Shown: positions 40,326-49,239 of the stretch, piece by piece
How positions within the stretch are numbered: position 1 is the first letter of the stretch
How the letters are laid out: each line of letters opens with the position of its first letter
Source of the DNA: SZAS-79 sp038211455
Lineage (GTDB): Bacteria > Pseudomonadota > Gammaproteobacteria > Burkholderiales > SG8-39
Assembly (NCBI GenBank): GCA_038211455.1
Contig: JBBQVP010000003.1
Span: 1 to 64,000 of the forward strand
DNA length: 64,000 nt
Direction: 5' to 3'
Notes under the pieces: generated by a model
What the model was told of the DNA's origin: nothing
Database searches by the model: none
Seen by the model: the letters and a program-made list of their open reading frames with translations, nothing else
Position numbers and translations under genes: made by a program

Positions 40326-42305
40326 GTGAGTCCGCCTGTGTGGAATTGGCTGAAACGCTGGGAGAAGCGCCCGGCGCTTCAGCCGGCAACCGACCCTGCG
40401 ACCCCGGCGATCACGGACACCGGGCGAGTGTCGGTCCTGATCGAAGCGGGGATCGCCGCCGAAGAACGCGGGGACGCGACCGCGGCCGAACGCCTTTTCC
40501 GCGAGGCAGTTGCCGCTGAGCCAGGGTCGGGCAAGGCACACCTGAACCTGGGGATCGCGCTGCACGGCAGGCAGGCCTATGGGGAGGCCGTGGCTTCGCA
40601 TGAGAAAGCGCTACAGCTGGAACCTGCCCTGCATAGTGCACACCATAACCTCGCTCTTTCCTGCCTTTTTCTGGGTGAAGCGGCACGCGCGGAGGGTGCA
40701 TTCCGAGAGGCCCTGCGGATCAAACCCGACTTTCCGGAGGCATGGGTTGGCCTGGCAGAGGCTCTCGAGGAGCAAGGGCGCGATAACGAGGCGCTGGCCG
40801 CGCTGGAGACGGCAATCGCGAAACGCCAGAATTACGTCGGCGCGCTGTTCAACGCGGCGGTACTGCTTCGCCGGCTTGGCAGAATCGACGAAGCGGTGGC
40901 CGTAGTACGGCAGGTTCCGGATGAGCATCCACAGTTCGCGAACGCCATGACTGTGCTGGCTGCCGCATTGCGCGACCAGGGCAGTTTGGATGAAGCGGTT
41001 GCGGCATTGCGTGCCGCGGCCCGAAGTGCGCCCGAGTCATGGGTGACTCTGAGCGAACTGCTTTTTACGCTCGGATTCTCCGATCGGGTGGGCGCGGAGG
41101 AACTGTTCGCGGAGCACTTCAGGGCGGGCTGCAGGCTGGAGTCATCCATACCGGCATGGGTGGACGCGTTTCCAAACGCGCGCGAGCCCGAACGCATTCT
41201 CAGGATCGGTTACCTGTCAGGCGACTTGCGCCAGCATTCGGTGGCGTTATTCGTCGAGTTCCTGTTCGAGCGCCATCGCCGCGACCGGGTAAAGGTCTAT
41301 GCATAGTCCTCGGCGCCCAATCACGATGCGATGTCCGACAGGATCCGGGCGGCGACGGATGTCTGGCGGGACATGCGCGAAAAGGATGACGAAACGGTTG
41401 CGCGTGCGATTCTGGAAGACCGGATCGACATCCTGGTTGATCTTTCCGGGCATACCGGGAGCGCGCGCATCGCCGTGTTAGCTGGTCGCGCAGCGCCAGT
41501 GCAGATGACGTGGCTGGGATACATCAATACGACCGGCCTCACGCGAGTCGACTACCGGATCACCGACGCAATTGCAGATCCACCGGGAATGAGCGAACGA
41601 CTGCACACCGAGACGCTGGTCCGGCTGCCGCACAGCCAGTGGTGCTTTCGGCCGTCGGAGGCCGCAAAGCGGGTACCCGTGCTACGGGATGCCACCCTGG
41701 GCCCATTCACCTTCGGAGTCCTGAACCAGTTTGCTAAGGTATCTCCGTCGAGTATTGCGCTTTGGGTCGCAGTACTGCGCGCCGCTCCTGCGACCCGCCT
41801 GCGAGTGGTCAACGTGCCGCGCGGCAGCGCGACGGACCTACTGACTCAGAGGCTCGTCGCGGCCGGTATCGATCGCGGGCGCTTCGACCTCCTCGAGCGG
41901 GTTCCGTTCGCCGAATACTTTTTCCAGTACGCGCTCACCGACGCGTGCCTGGACACAACCCCCTATAGTGGTGGTACGACCACCTGCGACTCGCTGTTTT
42001 TCGGCGTGCCGGTACTTACACTGGCGGGAATCCGGCCGATTTCACGCAGTTCGGCGAGCCTGCTGACTACGGCCGGTTCGCCGGAGTTCGTCGCACACTC
42101 GCCTGAGGAGTTCGTTGCAATTGCGCGCCGGCTGGCGGCGGGCCGGACCTGGTCGAGCGCGGCGCGCGCGGAACTGCGCGCGCGCATGATTGCCTCGCCC
42201 TTGATGGACGAGCAGGGTTTCACGCATGATCTGGAGGCCCTGTATCGTCAGGTCTGGCGGGACTGGTGCGCCGCTACGGCTTCATCGCGGGCGACACCCG
42301 AATAG
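40326..42305 (+). pseudogene. TPR / OGT-like glycosyltransferase interrupted by one in-frame TAG
   Basis: GTG 40326, with AGGATG upstream, opens a protein with the amphipathic start MSPPVWNWLKRWEKRP and about five or six TPRs (to ~residue 250), then LRIGYLSGDLRQHSVALFVE. TAG at 41304-41306 stops it after residue 326. The same frame continues without any frameshift to 42305 with the rest of a GT41 domain: IDILVDLSGHTGSAR, APVQMTWLGYINTTG, TFGVLNQFAKVSP and DACLDTTPYSGGTTTCDSL. In the family the position after V-Y/F-A/C is Tyr (VYAYSxxPxxDAM), so TAT/TAC to TAG is a one-base change. It could be a recent nonsense mutation, an assembly error or a read-through site. Otherwise no decay is seen. Confidence 0.88.
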
Positions 42306-42616
42306 GCGCTCGCCCGAATCCGATCAGGATGAGCCGGTTTCCCGCGCGCGTTTTGACGCCTGTGCACTGCCGGGGCTTTCTGGCGCGAAGCGCGCCACAT
42401 GCCGTCAGGTAACCTGTTCCCGGGAGCGATTTTCTTCCACTGCTCACCTTGGGTTGAGACCCAGTTCGAGCACGAATTGGGGTTTCTCGCATGGAGCGGT
42501 AAGCGTCGCGCAGGCTGAAGAAATCGCAGACGTCGCTGTTCGGGATGAATGAATCGCAGACTTGGGGCCGCTTCGCTGACATAATCAAGACCGACTCCGG
42601 TGCAAATCCTTCACCC
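42306..42616. other. Intergenic region before the glycan locus
   Basis: There are 311 bp without a supported gene; the open frame of the next gene extends in but lacks family similarity there. An extended -10, TG-A-CATAAT, lies at 42577-42585, about 32 bp before ATG 42617. No good -35 is seen. This could start the long glycan transcript. Confidence 0.4.
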
Positions 42617-43696
42617 ATGAAACGCCTACCCTCCCGCGACCTGGATCACATCCTGAGCCACACCGCAGGACAGTGGGAAGAATTGCGCGGACAGCGCGTA
42701 TTTCTTACCGGCGGCACCGGGTTCGTCGGTTCCTGGCTCCTCGAGAGCTTGCTCTGGGCAGACGACAAGCTTCGTCTCGGCGTCAAGGTGGTGGTGCTGA
42801 CCCGAAATCCCGATGCGTTTCAGCGCAAGATGCCCCACCTCTGCCAACATCGCGCGGTGCGCCTGCTGGCCGGAAACCTCCTTGAGTTGGAGTTTCCGGA
42901 AGACCGCCATCCGTTTGTCATTCACGCCGCGACCGAGCCCGCGCTCGATGTGTCGCCTGGGCATCCGCTCGGCGCATTTGCGGCGGATATTGAGGCGACG
43001 CGGCGGATGCTCGAGTTCGCCCGCACACATGGCACGCGACGCTTTCTGTTTACCAGTTCTGGCGCGATTTACGGCAGGCAGCCGACGTCAATGACGCACG
43101 TTCCGGAAGATTACCCTGGCGCCCCGGCGACGACCGACACGGGTTCGGCCTACGGGCAGGCCAAGCGCGTCTCGGAATTCATGTGCGCGAAGTACGGCCG
43201 GGCATACGGCTTCGAGACAACGATTGCGCGGCTGTTCGCGTTCGTCGGCCCGCGGCTTCCGCTCGATGGCCATTACGCGGTCGGCAACTTCATTCGCGAT
43301 GCCCTTGCAGGCGGCCCCGTGCGGGTCGCCGGCGACGGGACGCCCTACCGCTCCTATCTCTACGCGGCGGATCTCGCAATCTGGCTATGGGCGATCCTGC
43401 TGCGGGGCAAGCCGGCGTACCCGTATAACGTCGGCTCTCCGCAGCCGCTGACGATTGCCGAACTCGCGCAAACCGTCGTGCGCGTTACCGACCCTGCGGC
43501 CTGTATCGAAACCGCCCGCCAACCCGTACCAGGGGCGGAGCCGCTGCGGTATGTGCCGCGAACCGGGCGCGCCCAGCACGAACTGGGACTGCATCCTGCG
43601 ATTTCGGCGGAGGAAGGAATACGCCGGACGGTAGAATGGCTGCGTGCGGGAGAGAGTGGCCTTCTCCCGGATTTGCCGGCTGGCGGGGCCAGATAG
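42617..43696 (+). CDS. NAD-dependent nucleotide-sugar epimerase/dehydratase
   Basis: The product has 359 residues, an extended SDR. The Rossmann motif FLTGGTGFVGSWLLES lies near residue 29, the active-site serine in FTSSGAIYG, and the catalytic YxxxK in SAYGQAKRVSE. The C-terminal substrate region has YRSYLYAADLAIWLW and PYNVGS. It acts on an NDP-sugar; the exact substrate is not readable. It is a close paralogue of the gene at 58754-59818 (same FAFVGPxxPLD, GNFxRDAL and SYLYAADLA blocks). ATG 42617 is preferred over the open frame from 42545 because family similarity starts there. Confidence 0.88.
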   Translation: MKRLPSRDLDHILSHTAGQWEELRGQRVFLTGGTGFVGSWLLESLLWADDKLRLGVKVVVLTRNPDAFQRKMPHLCQHRAVRLLAGNLLELEFPEDRHPFVIHAATEPALDVSPGHPLGAFAADIEATRRMLEFARTHGTRRFLFTSSGAIYGRQPTSMTHVPEDYPGAPATTDTGSAYGQAKRVSEFMCAKYGRAYGFETTIARLFAFVGPRLPLDGHYAVGNFIRDALAGGPVRVAGDGTPYRSYLYAADLAIWLWAILLRGKPAYPYNVGSPQPLTIAELAQTVVRVTDPAACIETARQPVPGAEPLRYVPRTGRAQHELGLHPAISAEEGIRRTVEWLRAGESGLLPDLPAGGAR

Positions 43697-43834
43697 CGGC
43701 GGCGCAGAACCCTGCAATACGGCAGCTATTGAAAGCCGAAGACCGCTCGACTTGGGCGTTGCTCGAATTCTGCGTTATTTGCCGTTGGTTGCGTGGCCCG
43801 GTCAACAATGCGATTTTCTTGGATATCCGCGCAT

Positions 43835-44527
43835 ATGGAAGCGATCGTACTGGCGGGCGGGCTTGGTTCCCGCTTGCGACCCGTGGTCCCCGATCTGCCG
43901 AAACCGATGGCACTGGTTGCGGGCCGCCCATTCCTGGAGATCCTGCTTACGCTTTTGGTCGAACGAGGTTTTGCGCATGTAGTCCTGTCGCTGGGCTACA
44001 TGGCGCAGCACGTGTCGGATCATTTCGGTGATCAGTTCGCGAGCATGCGCCTGACCTACGAGGTCGAGGACACCCCGCTTGGGACAGGAGGCGCGGTGCG
44101 GCGTGCCCTGCGCCGCTGCGAATCCAAACACGTCTATGTTCTCAACGGCGACACCTACCTCGATCTGGAATTTTCCGAAGTCGAGTGCCACTGGCAGCAG
44201 GTACAGGGACCGATCATCGTCGCCAGAGAAGTCCCCGACACCGCCCGCTTTGGGCGTCTCGATACGGCCGATGGGCGGGTCCTCGGCTTCAGCCAAAAAG
44301 GTGTTGCGGGCCCGGGCCTGATCAACGCCGGCTGTTATGTGTTCCCCAGGGACATCGCATGCGGCTTTCCGCGCGCCGAAGCCTTCTCGCTGGAGACCGA
44401 CGTCCTGGCAAAGTTGGTGACGCAACGGCCTTTGCATTGCTTCGTGAGTCGCGGCAAGTTCATCGACATCGGCGTGCCGGAAGATTATGCGCGGGCACAA
44501 TCCGAACTAGCGGAACTATGTCGTTGA
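43835..44527 (+). CDS. Sugar-1-phosphate nucleotidyltransferase (HddC-like)
   Basis: The product has 230 residues. The N-terminus MEAIVLAGGLGSRLRPVV with PKPMALVAGRPFLE is the nucleotidyltransferase signature; VLNGDTYLDLEF carries the metal-binding Asp, and the C-terminus has FIDIGVPEDYARA. The length and motifs resemble D-glycero-D-manno-heptose-1-phosphate guanylyltransferases. A GHMP kinase related to heptose-7-phosphate kinase follows, which supports a (GDP-)heptose-type or similar activated sugar. The start at 43835 is set by the conserved N-terminus. Confidence 0.87.
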   Translation: MEAIVLAGGLGSRLRPVVPDLPKPMALVAGRPFLEILLTLLVERGFAHVVLSLGYMAQHVSDHFGDQFASMRLTYEVEDTPLGTGGAVRRALRRCESKHVYVLNGDTYLDLEFSEVECHWQQVQGPIIVAREVPDTARFGRLDTADGRVLGFSQKGVAGPGLINAGCYVFPRDIACGFPRAEAFSLETDVLAKLVTQRPLHCFVSRGKFIDIGVPEDYARAQSELAELCR

Positions 44528-44707
44528 CTCCCCGAGAAAGTGTGTTTACTGTCGCTCCGCCTAGTCGCGCGCAATCTACCGAGCAAGCGCCATAAAGACC
44601 ACGAACAAAGTGCATTCACGCCAGTTCGACTTTCGCAGGCTCCCCGCCGGCGAGCGAGCGCGGGGGATACGTGCGGATTCCGCCGCCATGCCTGTGCGGG
44701 GCATGGC

Positions 44708-46075
44708 GTGAATCCGCAATTCAAAGAAATGTGCCTGCTTGACGAACAACCCGTTCTTCAGGCAATCAACCAGCTTGAGTCGAGCCGCATCCAGATCGCG
44801 TTTATCCTCGACGTCGCAGAGCGGCTCGTCGGAGTCGTGACCAACGGGGACGTGCGACGTTTCCTGCTCGAAGGCGGGCAAACCCACCAGGCCGTTCGGC
44901 TCTGCATGAACCGCACCTTTCGCTCTGCGCCCGATGGAGCGTCGCGCGAAGACCTGCTCAAATTGCTCGATCTTGGGTTCAACGCGATACCAAAGATCGA
45001 CACCGACGGTCGCCTCGTCGATGTCATCACACCGGAACGCCTGCCCACGACACCGGAAGCGGCCGTCCTCACACGGTCACGCGCGCCAGTCCGGGTAAGC
45101 TTCGGGGGCGGCGGTTCCGACCTCACGTATTTCTTCGTCGACCATCCGGGCGCGGCGCTCAGTGCCACGATTTCCCTGTTCTGTCATGTGACCCTGGTTC
45201 CGCGGCCGGATGCGGAGATACACATCCACTCCGAAGACCTGGGCAGCTACCAGCGCTACGCTTCGATCGAGGATTTGCAGGCCGGGCTGGAAGAAAACAG
45301 CCTGCTCGTCGCGACAATCGCCGTGATCCGGCCGGCGTTCGGGTTTGACCTCTATGTCCGCTCGGATTTCCCTGTCGGGTCCGGCCTGGGCGGGTCGTCC
45401 GCGGTTACCACTGCGGTCGTGGCCGCGTTCAACGAGCTGCGGCTCGATCGCTGGACCACGTACGAGATTGCCGAGGTCTCCTTTCAGGCCGAGCGCCTGT
45501 GCTTTGGCGTCGCCGGCGGATGGCAGGACCAGTATGCGTCTGCGTTCGGCGGCGTCAACCTGATCGAGTTCGACGGTACCCGCAACCTCGTGCACCCGAT
45601 CCGACTGGAGCCGGCGATCATCAACGAACTCGAGGAGTGCCTCATCCTCTGCGACACCCAGATCAAGCACGAATCAGGCGCCATCCACACAGAGCAGCGT
45701 GGCGATTTCGACAAGGGCGAGAAAGCAAACGAACTCAAGGACGCGGTGGATCTTTGCCGCAAGATGCACCGCCACCTGATACGCGGAGAGCTGGTGGAGT
45801 TCGGGCGCTCCCTGCATGCCGCCTGGCAGTTGAAGCGGGGCTTTACCGCTTCGATCACGAATACGCGCGTCGATGACATCTATGCTGCGGCGCTGAAATC
45901 GGGCGCACTCGGCGGAAAACTGCTCGGCGCCGGAGGCGGCGGTTTCTTCCTGTTTTTCGTGCAGCCGCGACTGCGCAGGGAAGTGACGGAGACCCTCAAC
46001 AACGAGGGCTGCCGGAGCTACGCGTTTCGCTTCGAGCCCCTGGGCGTCACGTCGTGGCGAACCAAGCTGACATGA
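44708..46075 (+). CDS. CBS-pair / GHMP sugar kinase fusion (HddA-like)
   Basis: GTG 44708, with GGGG upstream, gives 455 residues. Residues ~5-110 form a CBS pair (LDEQPVLQAINQLESSRIQI, VGVVTNGDVRRFLLEG, then DGRLVDVITPERL). The GHMP kinase follows from ~122: RAPVRVSFGGGGSDL, the ATP loop DFPVGSGLGGSSAVTT and the C-terminal KLLGAGGGGFFLF. The kinase is closest in pattern to D-glycero-D-manno-heptose-7-phosphate kinase. CBS pairs are more often fused to the nucleotidyltransferase in such loci (for example PtmE-type proteins); here they sit on the kinase. A nucleotide ligand could control flux. The frame extends upstream to 44540 without family similarity. It overlaps the next gene by 4 bp (ATGA). 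Confidence 0.88.
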   Translation: MNPQFKEMCLLDEQPVLQAINQLESSRIQIAFILDVAERLVGVVTNGDVRRFLLEGGQTHQAVRLCMNRTFRSAPDGASREDLLKLLDLGFNAIPKIDTDGRLVDVITPERLPTTPEAAVLTRSRAPVRVSFGGGGSDLTYFFVDHPGAALSATISLFCHVTLVPRPDAEIHIHSEDLGSYQRYASIEDLQAGLEENSLLVATIAVIRPAFGFDLYVRSDFPVGSGLGGSSAVTTAVVAAFNELRLDRWTTYEIAEVSFQAERLCFGVAGGWQDQYASAFGGVNLIEFDGTRNLVHPIRLEPAIINELEECLILCDTQIKHESGAIHTEQRGDFDKGEKANELKDAVDLCRKMHRHLIRGELVEFGRSLHAAWQLKRGFTASITNTRVDDIYAAALKSGALGGKLLGAGGGGFFLFFVQPRLRREVTETLNNEGCRSYAFRFEPLGVTSWRTKLT

Positions 46076-47973
46076 GTGCGCACGGGTTCAAAATCGACGG
46101 CCACAGCGTCGGCGGTGACCGCGTTTTTGTCATCGCGGAAATCGGCAACAACCACAATGGTTCGACCGAGCTGGCCAGGAAACTCGTGGACGCCTCGATA
46201 CTGGCCGGCGCGGATTGCGTCAAGTTCCAGTTGCGCAACCGCGGCGCGCTGTATCGCGTTCGCGCCAACGGTTCCGTCGCCGAGGATCTGGGCGTCGAGT
46301 ACATCCAGGATCTGTTGAACAAAGTCGAGCTGACGCCGGCGCAGCACCGCGAAATCAGGGACTACTGCCGCGAGAAGGGGGTGACCTACATGTGCACGCC
46401 CTGGGATGAGCCCAGCGTCGACATACTGGCCACTTTTGACGTCCCCGCGATCAAGATCGCGTCGGCGGATCTGTGCAATCCCTATCTGATCGCAAAGGCG
46501 GCGTCGCTCGGCAAGCCCCTGATCCTGTCGACGGGGATGTCCTACGAACATGAAATCGTCCGCGCGATTGCGCAGCTCGACGAACTGAGGATCCCCTACG
46601 CCCTGCTTCACTGCAACAGCGCCTATCCAGCGCCCGAGGCCGATATTCAATTGCGCTACTTGACCCGCCTGGCCCGATTGCACGGCGTCATCGGCTATTC
46701 GGGCCACGAGCGCGGAACGGCGATTACGATCGCCGCCGTGGCGCTGGGCGCGAAGCTTATCGAGCGGCACATCACGCTCGACCGTCAGATGGAAGGGCCC
46801 GACCATCTGGCCAGCCTCGAGCCCGAGGAATTCCGCTTGATGACCGAAGGGATTCGCCAGGTGGAGAGCGCCCTGCCCTGGGCCGGGCCTGCTCGCCATG
46901 TCAGCCAGGGCGAATTGTTGAATCGCGAAAACCTTGCAAAGAGCGTGATCGCGGCACGCGACATCGCAGTGGGCGAGACCTTCAGTGCGTCGTCGTTCAG
47001 GGTGGCCAGCCCGGGTCAGGGCCTGCCCCCATACAAGCTCCCCGAATTGATCGGCAGGCGGGCCGGGCGCCCCATCAGTCGCGGCGACTTCCTGTTCGAG
47101 AGCGATCTCGTGGCACCGACCGAGGTCGAGCGCAGCTTCGGCTTCCCGGTCAAATGGGGCGTGCCGGTCCGCTACCACGACTTCCGTCAGTATCACGAGT
47201 GGATCAATCCGGACCTGTTCGAATTCCACCTGTCCTATCGCGACCTCGGCATTGATCCGAAACCGTATCTCGAACAGACGGACTGCTCGCGCCTGGTCGT
47301 GCATGCACCCGAGCTGTTCGAGCACAGCGAACTGCTCGACCTGGCCGCCGACGACACGGCCTACCGCCGGCGCTCAATCGACAACCTCAAACGGGTCGTC
47401 GAGGCCACGCAGGTGCTCGGGGAGTTTTTCCACCGGGCCGACGCCCGGTTGATCGTCGCCAACGTGGGCGGGTTTTCCGCCGATGCTCCCCTGCCCCTGG
47501 ATAAGCGCGAGGTGCTCTATGCGCGCTTCCAGGACGCGTGCGCCCAGATCGACTTTGCGGGAACCGAACTCATCCCGCAAAACATGGCGCCTTTCCCGTG
47601 GCACTTCGGGGGACAGCGCCACCAGAACATTTTCATGCTGCCCGATGAGCTGGCCGCAAAGTCTGTACAGTTGAAAATTCGGCTTTGCCTCGATCTTTCG
47701 CATCTGCAGATGACCTGCACGCACTTCGCCCTGGATTTCCAGGATGCGCTGGCCTTGTTGCTGCCACACGCCGCACATCTGCACGTGGCCGACGCAAAGG
47801 GCGTCAATGGCGAGGGCGTCGTAATGGGATCCGGCGATGTCGACTGGCCCGCGACCTGGCGCAAGATTTCGCGCTATCCCGACGTGAGCTTCATCCCCGA
47901 GGTATGGCAGGGCCACAAGGATCATGGGGCGGGATTCTGGTCAGCGCTGGAATTTCTCAAGAAGCTGCGCTGA
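46072..47973 (+). CDS. NeuB-type PEP-dependent sugar synthase with SAF domain and C-terminal TIM-barrel isomerase-like domain
   Basis: The product has 633 residues. The NeuB domain (~10-260) has VFVIAEIGNNHNGS, ADCVKFQLRN, PAIKIASADL, STGMS, LHCNSAYPAP, GYSGHERG and ERHITLDRQMEGPDH. A SAF/antifreeze-like domain spans ~280-345. Residues ~355-633 add a xylose-isomerase-like TIM barrel (RLVVHAPELFEHSEL, CLDLSHLQMTC, HLHVADAKGVNGEG, PEVWQGHKDHG). NeuB proteins condense PEP with an N-acylated hexose to make nonulosonic acids; ordinary ones end after the SAF domain at ~350 residues. The fused barrel could supply or rearrange the sugar acceptor. No CMP-sugar synthetase is nearby. The start overlaps the kinase stop (ATGA). 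Confidence 0.9.
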   Translation: MSAHGFKIDGHSVGGDRVFVIAEIGNNHNGSTELARKLVDASILAGADCVKFQLRNRGALYRVRANGSVAEDLGVEYIQDLLNKVELTPAQHREIRDYCREKGVTYMCTPWDEPSVDILATFDVPAIKIASADLCNPYLIAKAASLGKPLILSTGMSYEHEIVRAIAQLDELRIPYALLHCNSAYPAPEADIQLRYLTRLARLHGVIGYSGHERGTAITIAAVALGAKLIERHITLDRQMEGPDHLASLEPEEFRLMTEGIRQVESALPWAGPARHVSQGELLNRENLAKSVIAARDIAVGETFSASSFRVASPGQGLPPYKLPELIGRRAGRPISRGDFLFESDLVAPTEVERSFGFPVKWGVPVRYHDFRQYHEWINPDLFEFHLSYRDLGIDPKPYLEQTDCSRLVVHAPELFEHSELLDLAADDTAYRRRSIDNLKRVVEATQVLGEFFHRADARLIVANVGGFSADAPLPLDKREVLYARFQDACAQIDFAGTELIPQNMAPFPWHFGGQRHQNIFMLPDELAAKSVQLKIRLCLDLSHLQMTCTHFALDFQDALALLLPHAAHLHVADAKGVNGEGVVMGSGDVDWPATWRKISRYPDVSFIPEVWQGHKDHGAGFWSALEFLKKLR

Positions 47974-48018
47974 TCGACATGCACGTTTCCAAGGCACTTG
48001 ATCGCGAAGGGACTCATC

Positions 48019-49209
48019 ATGCAAGCAATGGCGCTTGAACATCGCCTGGACAAACTGCTGTCAGAGAGTCTGGAGTCCGTACGCGCGCGCGAACTTCATG
48101 ACCTGGACGAAAAAATTGGCGGCCTGGATGGCGATTTCATGCTCTTCGGGGCCGGCAACCTCGGGCGCAGGGTTCTGCGGACCCTGAAGCGGATCGGCAT
48201 CGCTCCGATCGCATTCATCGACAATAACCCGGCGCTCTGGGGCACCGCGCTCGATGGCGTACCCATCCTGAGCCCGGCAGAGTCGGCATCGAGATTCGAT
48301 CCCGGCGAGACCGGCGTGATCACCACGATCTGGTGCGGTGAAGCGACCGACAAGATGTCCGACCGGATCGGGCCGCTCACCCAGCTGGGGTTCAGGAAGA
48401 TTGCCTTGTTCGGTCATCTGGCCTGGAAATTTCCCGGCGAGTTCCTGCCCCATTACAGCCTGGACAAGCCCTCGAAGGTGATCGGCCAGGGCGAAGAGAT
48501 CAAAGCAGCCTTTGCGCTGTTGGCGGATGACGCATCGCGCGAATTATTCGTTAACCATATCGAATGGCGCCTGAGCCTGAACTATGACTTGTTGCCGCCC
48601 CCTTCGAGCGAAGAGATCTACTTCGGCAAAGAATACGTAAGCAAGTCCGGCAGCGAAGTCCTTTACGACATCGGCGCCTATACGGGGGATTCGGTAGCAA
48701 GCTTCCTGGCGACCGATCGTGGGAAAGAGTTTTCACTGATACATTCCTTCGAGCCGTCGCCCGACAACTTCCTGACGCTGGAGCGATATATCGCCGCGCT
48801 CGGCGACCTGAAAAGCAAAGTGTACTGCCACAGACTTGCGCTCGGCGATTCGAAAGGGGTCATCCAGGTCGAAACGGCGCATGGACCCGCTGCGCGCGTC
48901 GGCCAGGGTAGCGAAGCGGTACAGATGACGACGATCGACGATCTCGGAAAATCGATCGCGTCGCCGACCTTCATCAAAATCGATATTGAAGGCTTCGAGC
49001 CGCAGTGCCTGGAAGGTGCAAAGCGGACGATTTCAGAACAAGCGCCGGTGATCGCGGTCTGCGTTTATCACCTGCAGTCCCACCTCTGGGACATCCTGCT
49101 GCAGATCAACTCGTACCACACCGGCTACAGCTTTCGCCTCTGCCCGCATTTGGCGGACGGCTGGGATCTGGTCCTGTATGCAGTGCCCAAAAATCGCCTC
49201 CCAGGCTAG
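48019..49209 (+). CDS. FkbM-family methyltransferase with N-terminal nucleotide-binding-like domain
   Basis: The product has 396 residues; ATG 48019 has AAGGGA upstream. Residues ~25-130 form a Rossmann-like segment (FMLFGAGNLGRRVLRTL, AFIDNNPALWGT) of the kind found at the N-terminus of some sugar-modifying enzymes. Residues ~205-390 form the FkbM SAM-dependent methyltransferase: EVLYDIGAYTGDS, IHSFEPSPDNF and PTFIKIDIEGFEPQCLEGA. It probably O-methylates a sugar or glycan in this locus. It is 45 bp after the NeuB fusion gene. Confidence 0.85.
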   Translation: MQAMALEHRLDKLLSESLESVRARELHDLDEKIGGLDGDFMLFGAGNLGRRVLRTLKRIGIAPIAFIDNNPALWGTALDGVPILSPAESASRFDPGETGVITTIWCGEATDKMSDRIGPLTQLGFRKIALFGHLAWKFPGEFLPHYSLDKPSKVIGQGEEIKAAFALLADDASRELFVNHIEWRLSLNYDLLPPPSSEEIYFGKEYVSKSGSEVLYDIGAYTGDSVASFLATDRGKEFSLIHSFEPSPDNFLTLERYIAALGDLKSKVYCHRLALGDSKGVIQVETAHGPAARVGQGSEAVQMTTIDDLGKSIASPTFIKIDIEGFEPQCLEGAKRTISEQAPVIAVCVYHLQSHLWDILLQINSYHTGYSFRLCPHLADGWDLVLYAVPKNRLPG

Positions 49210-49239
49210 CCAACCTCTTTTCTCACCCAGACCAAAATC

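Noticed and set aside
46018..47325. 435- and 441-codon minus-strand frames opposite the NeuB fusion and (49927-51252) the TPP enzyme
   Set aside because: Antisense frames over highly conserved enzymes with normal plus-strand coding signals.
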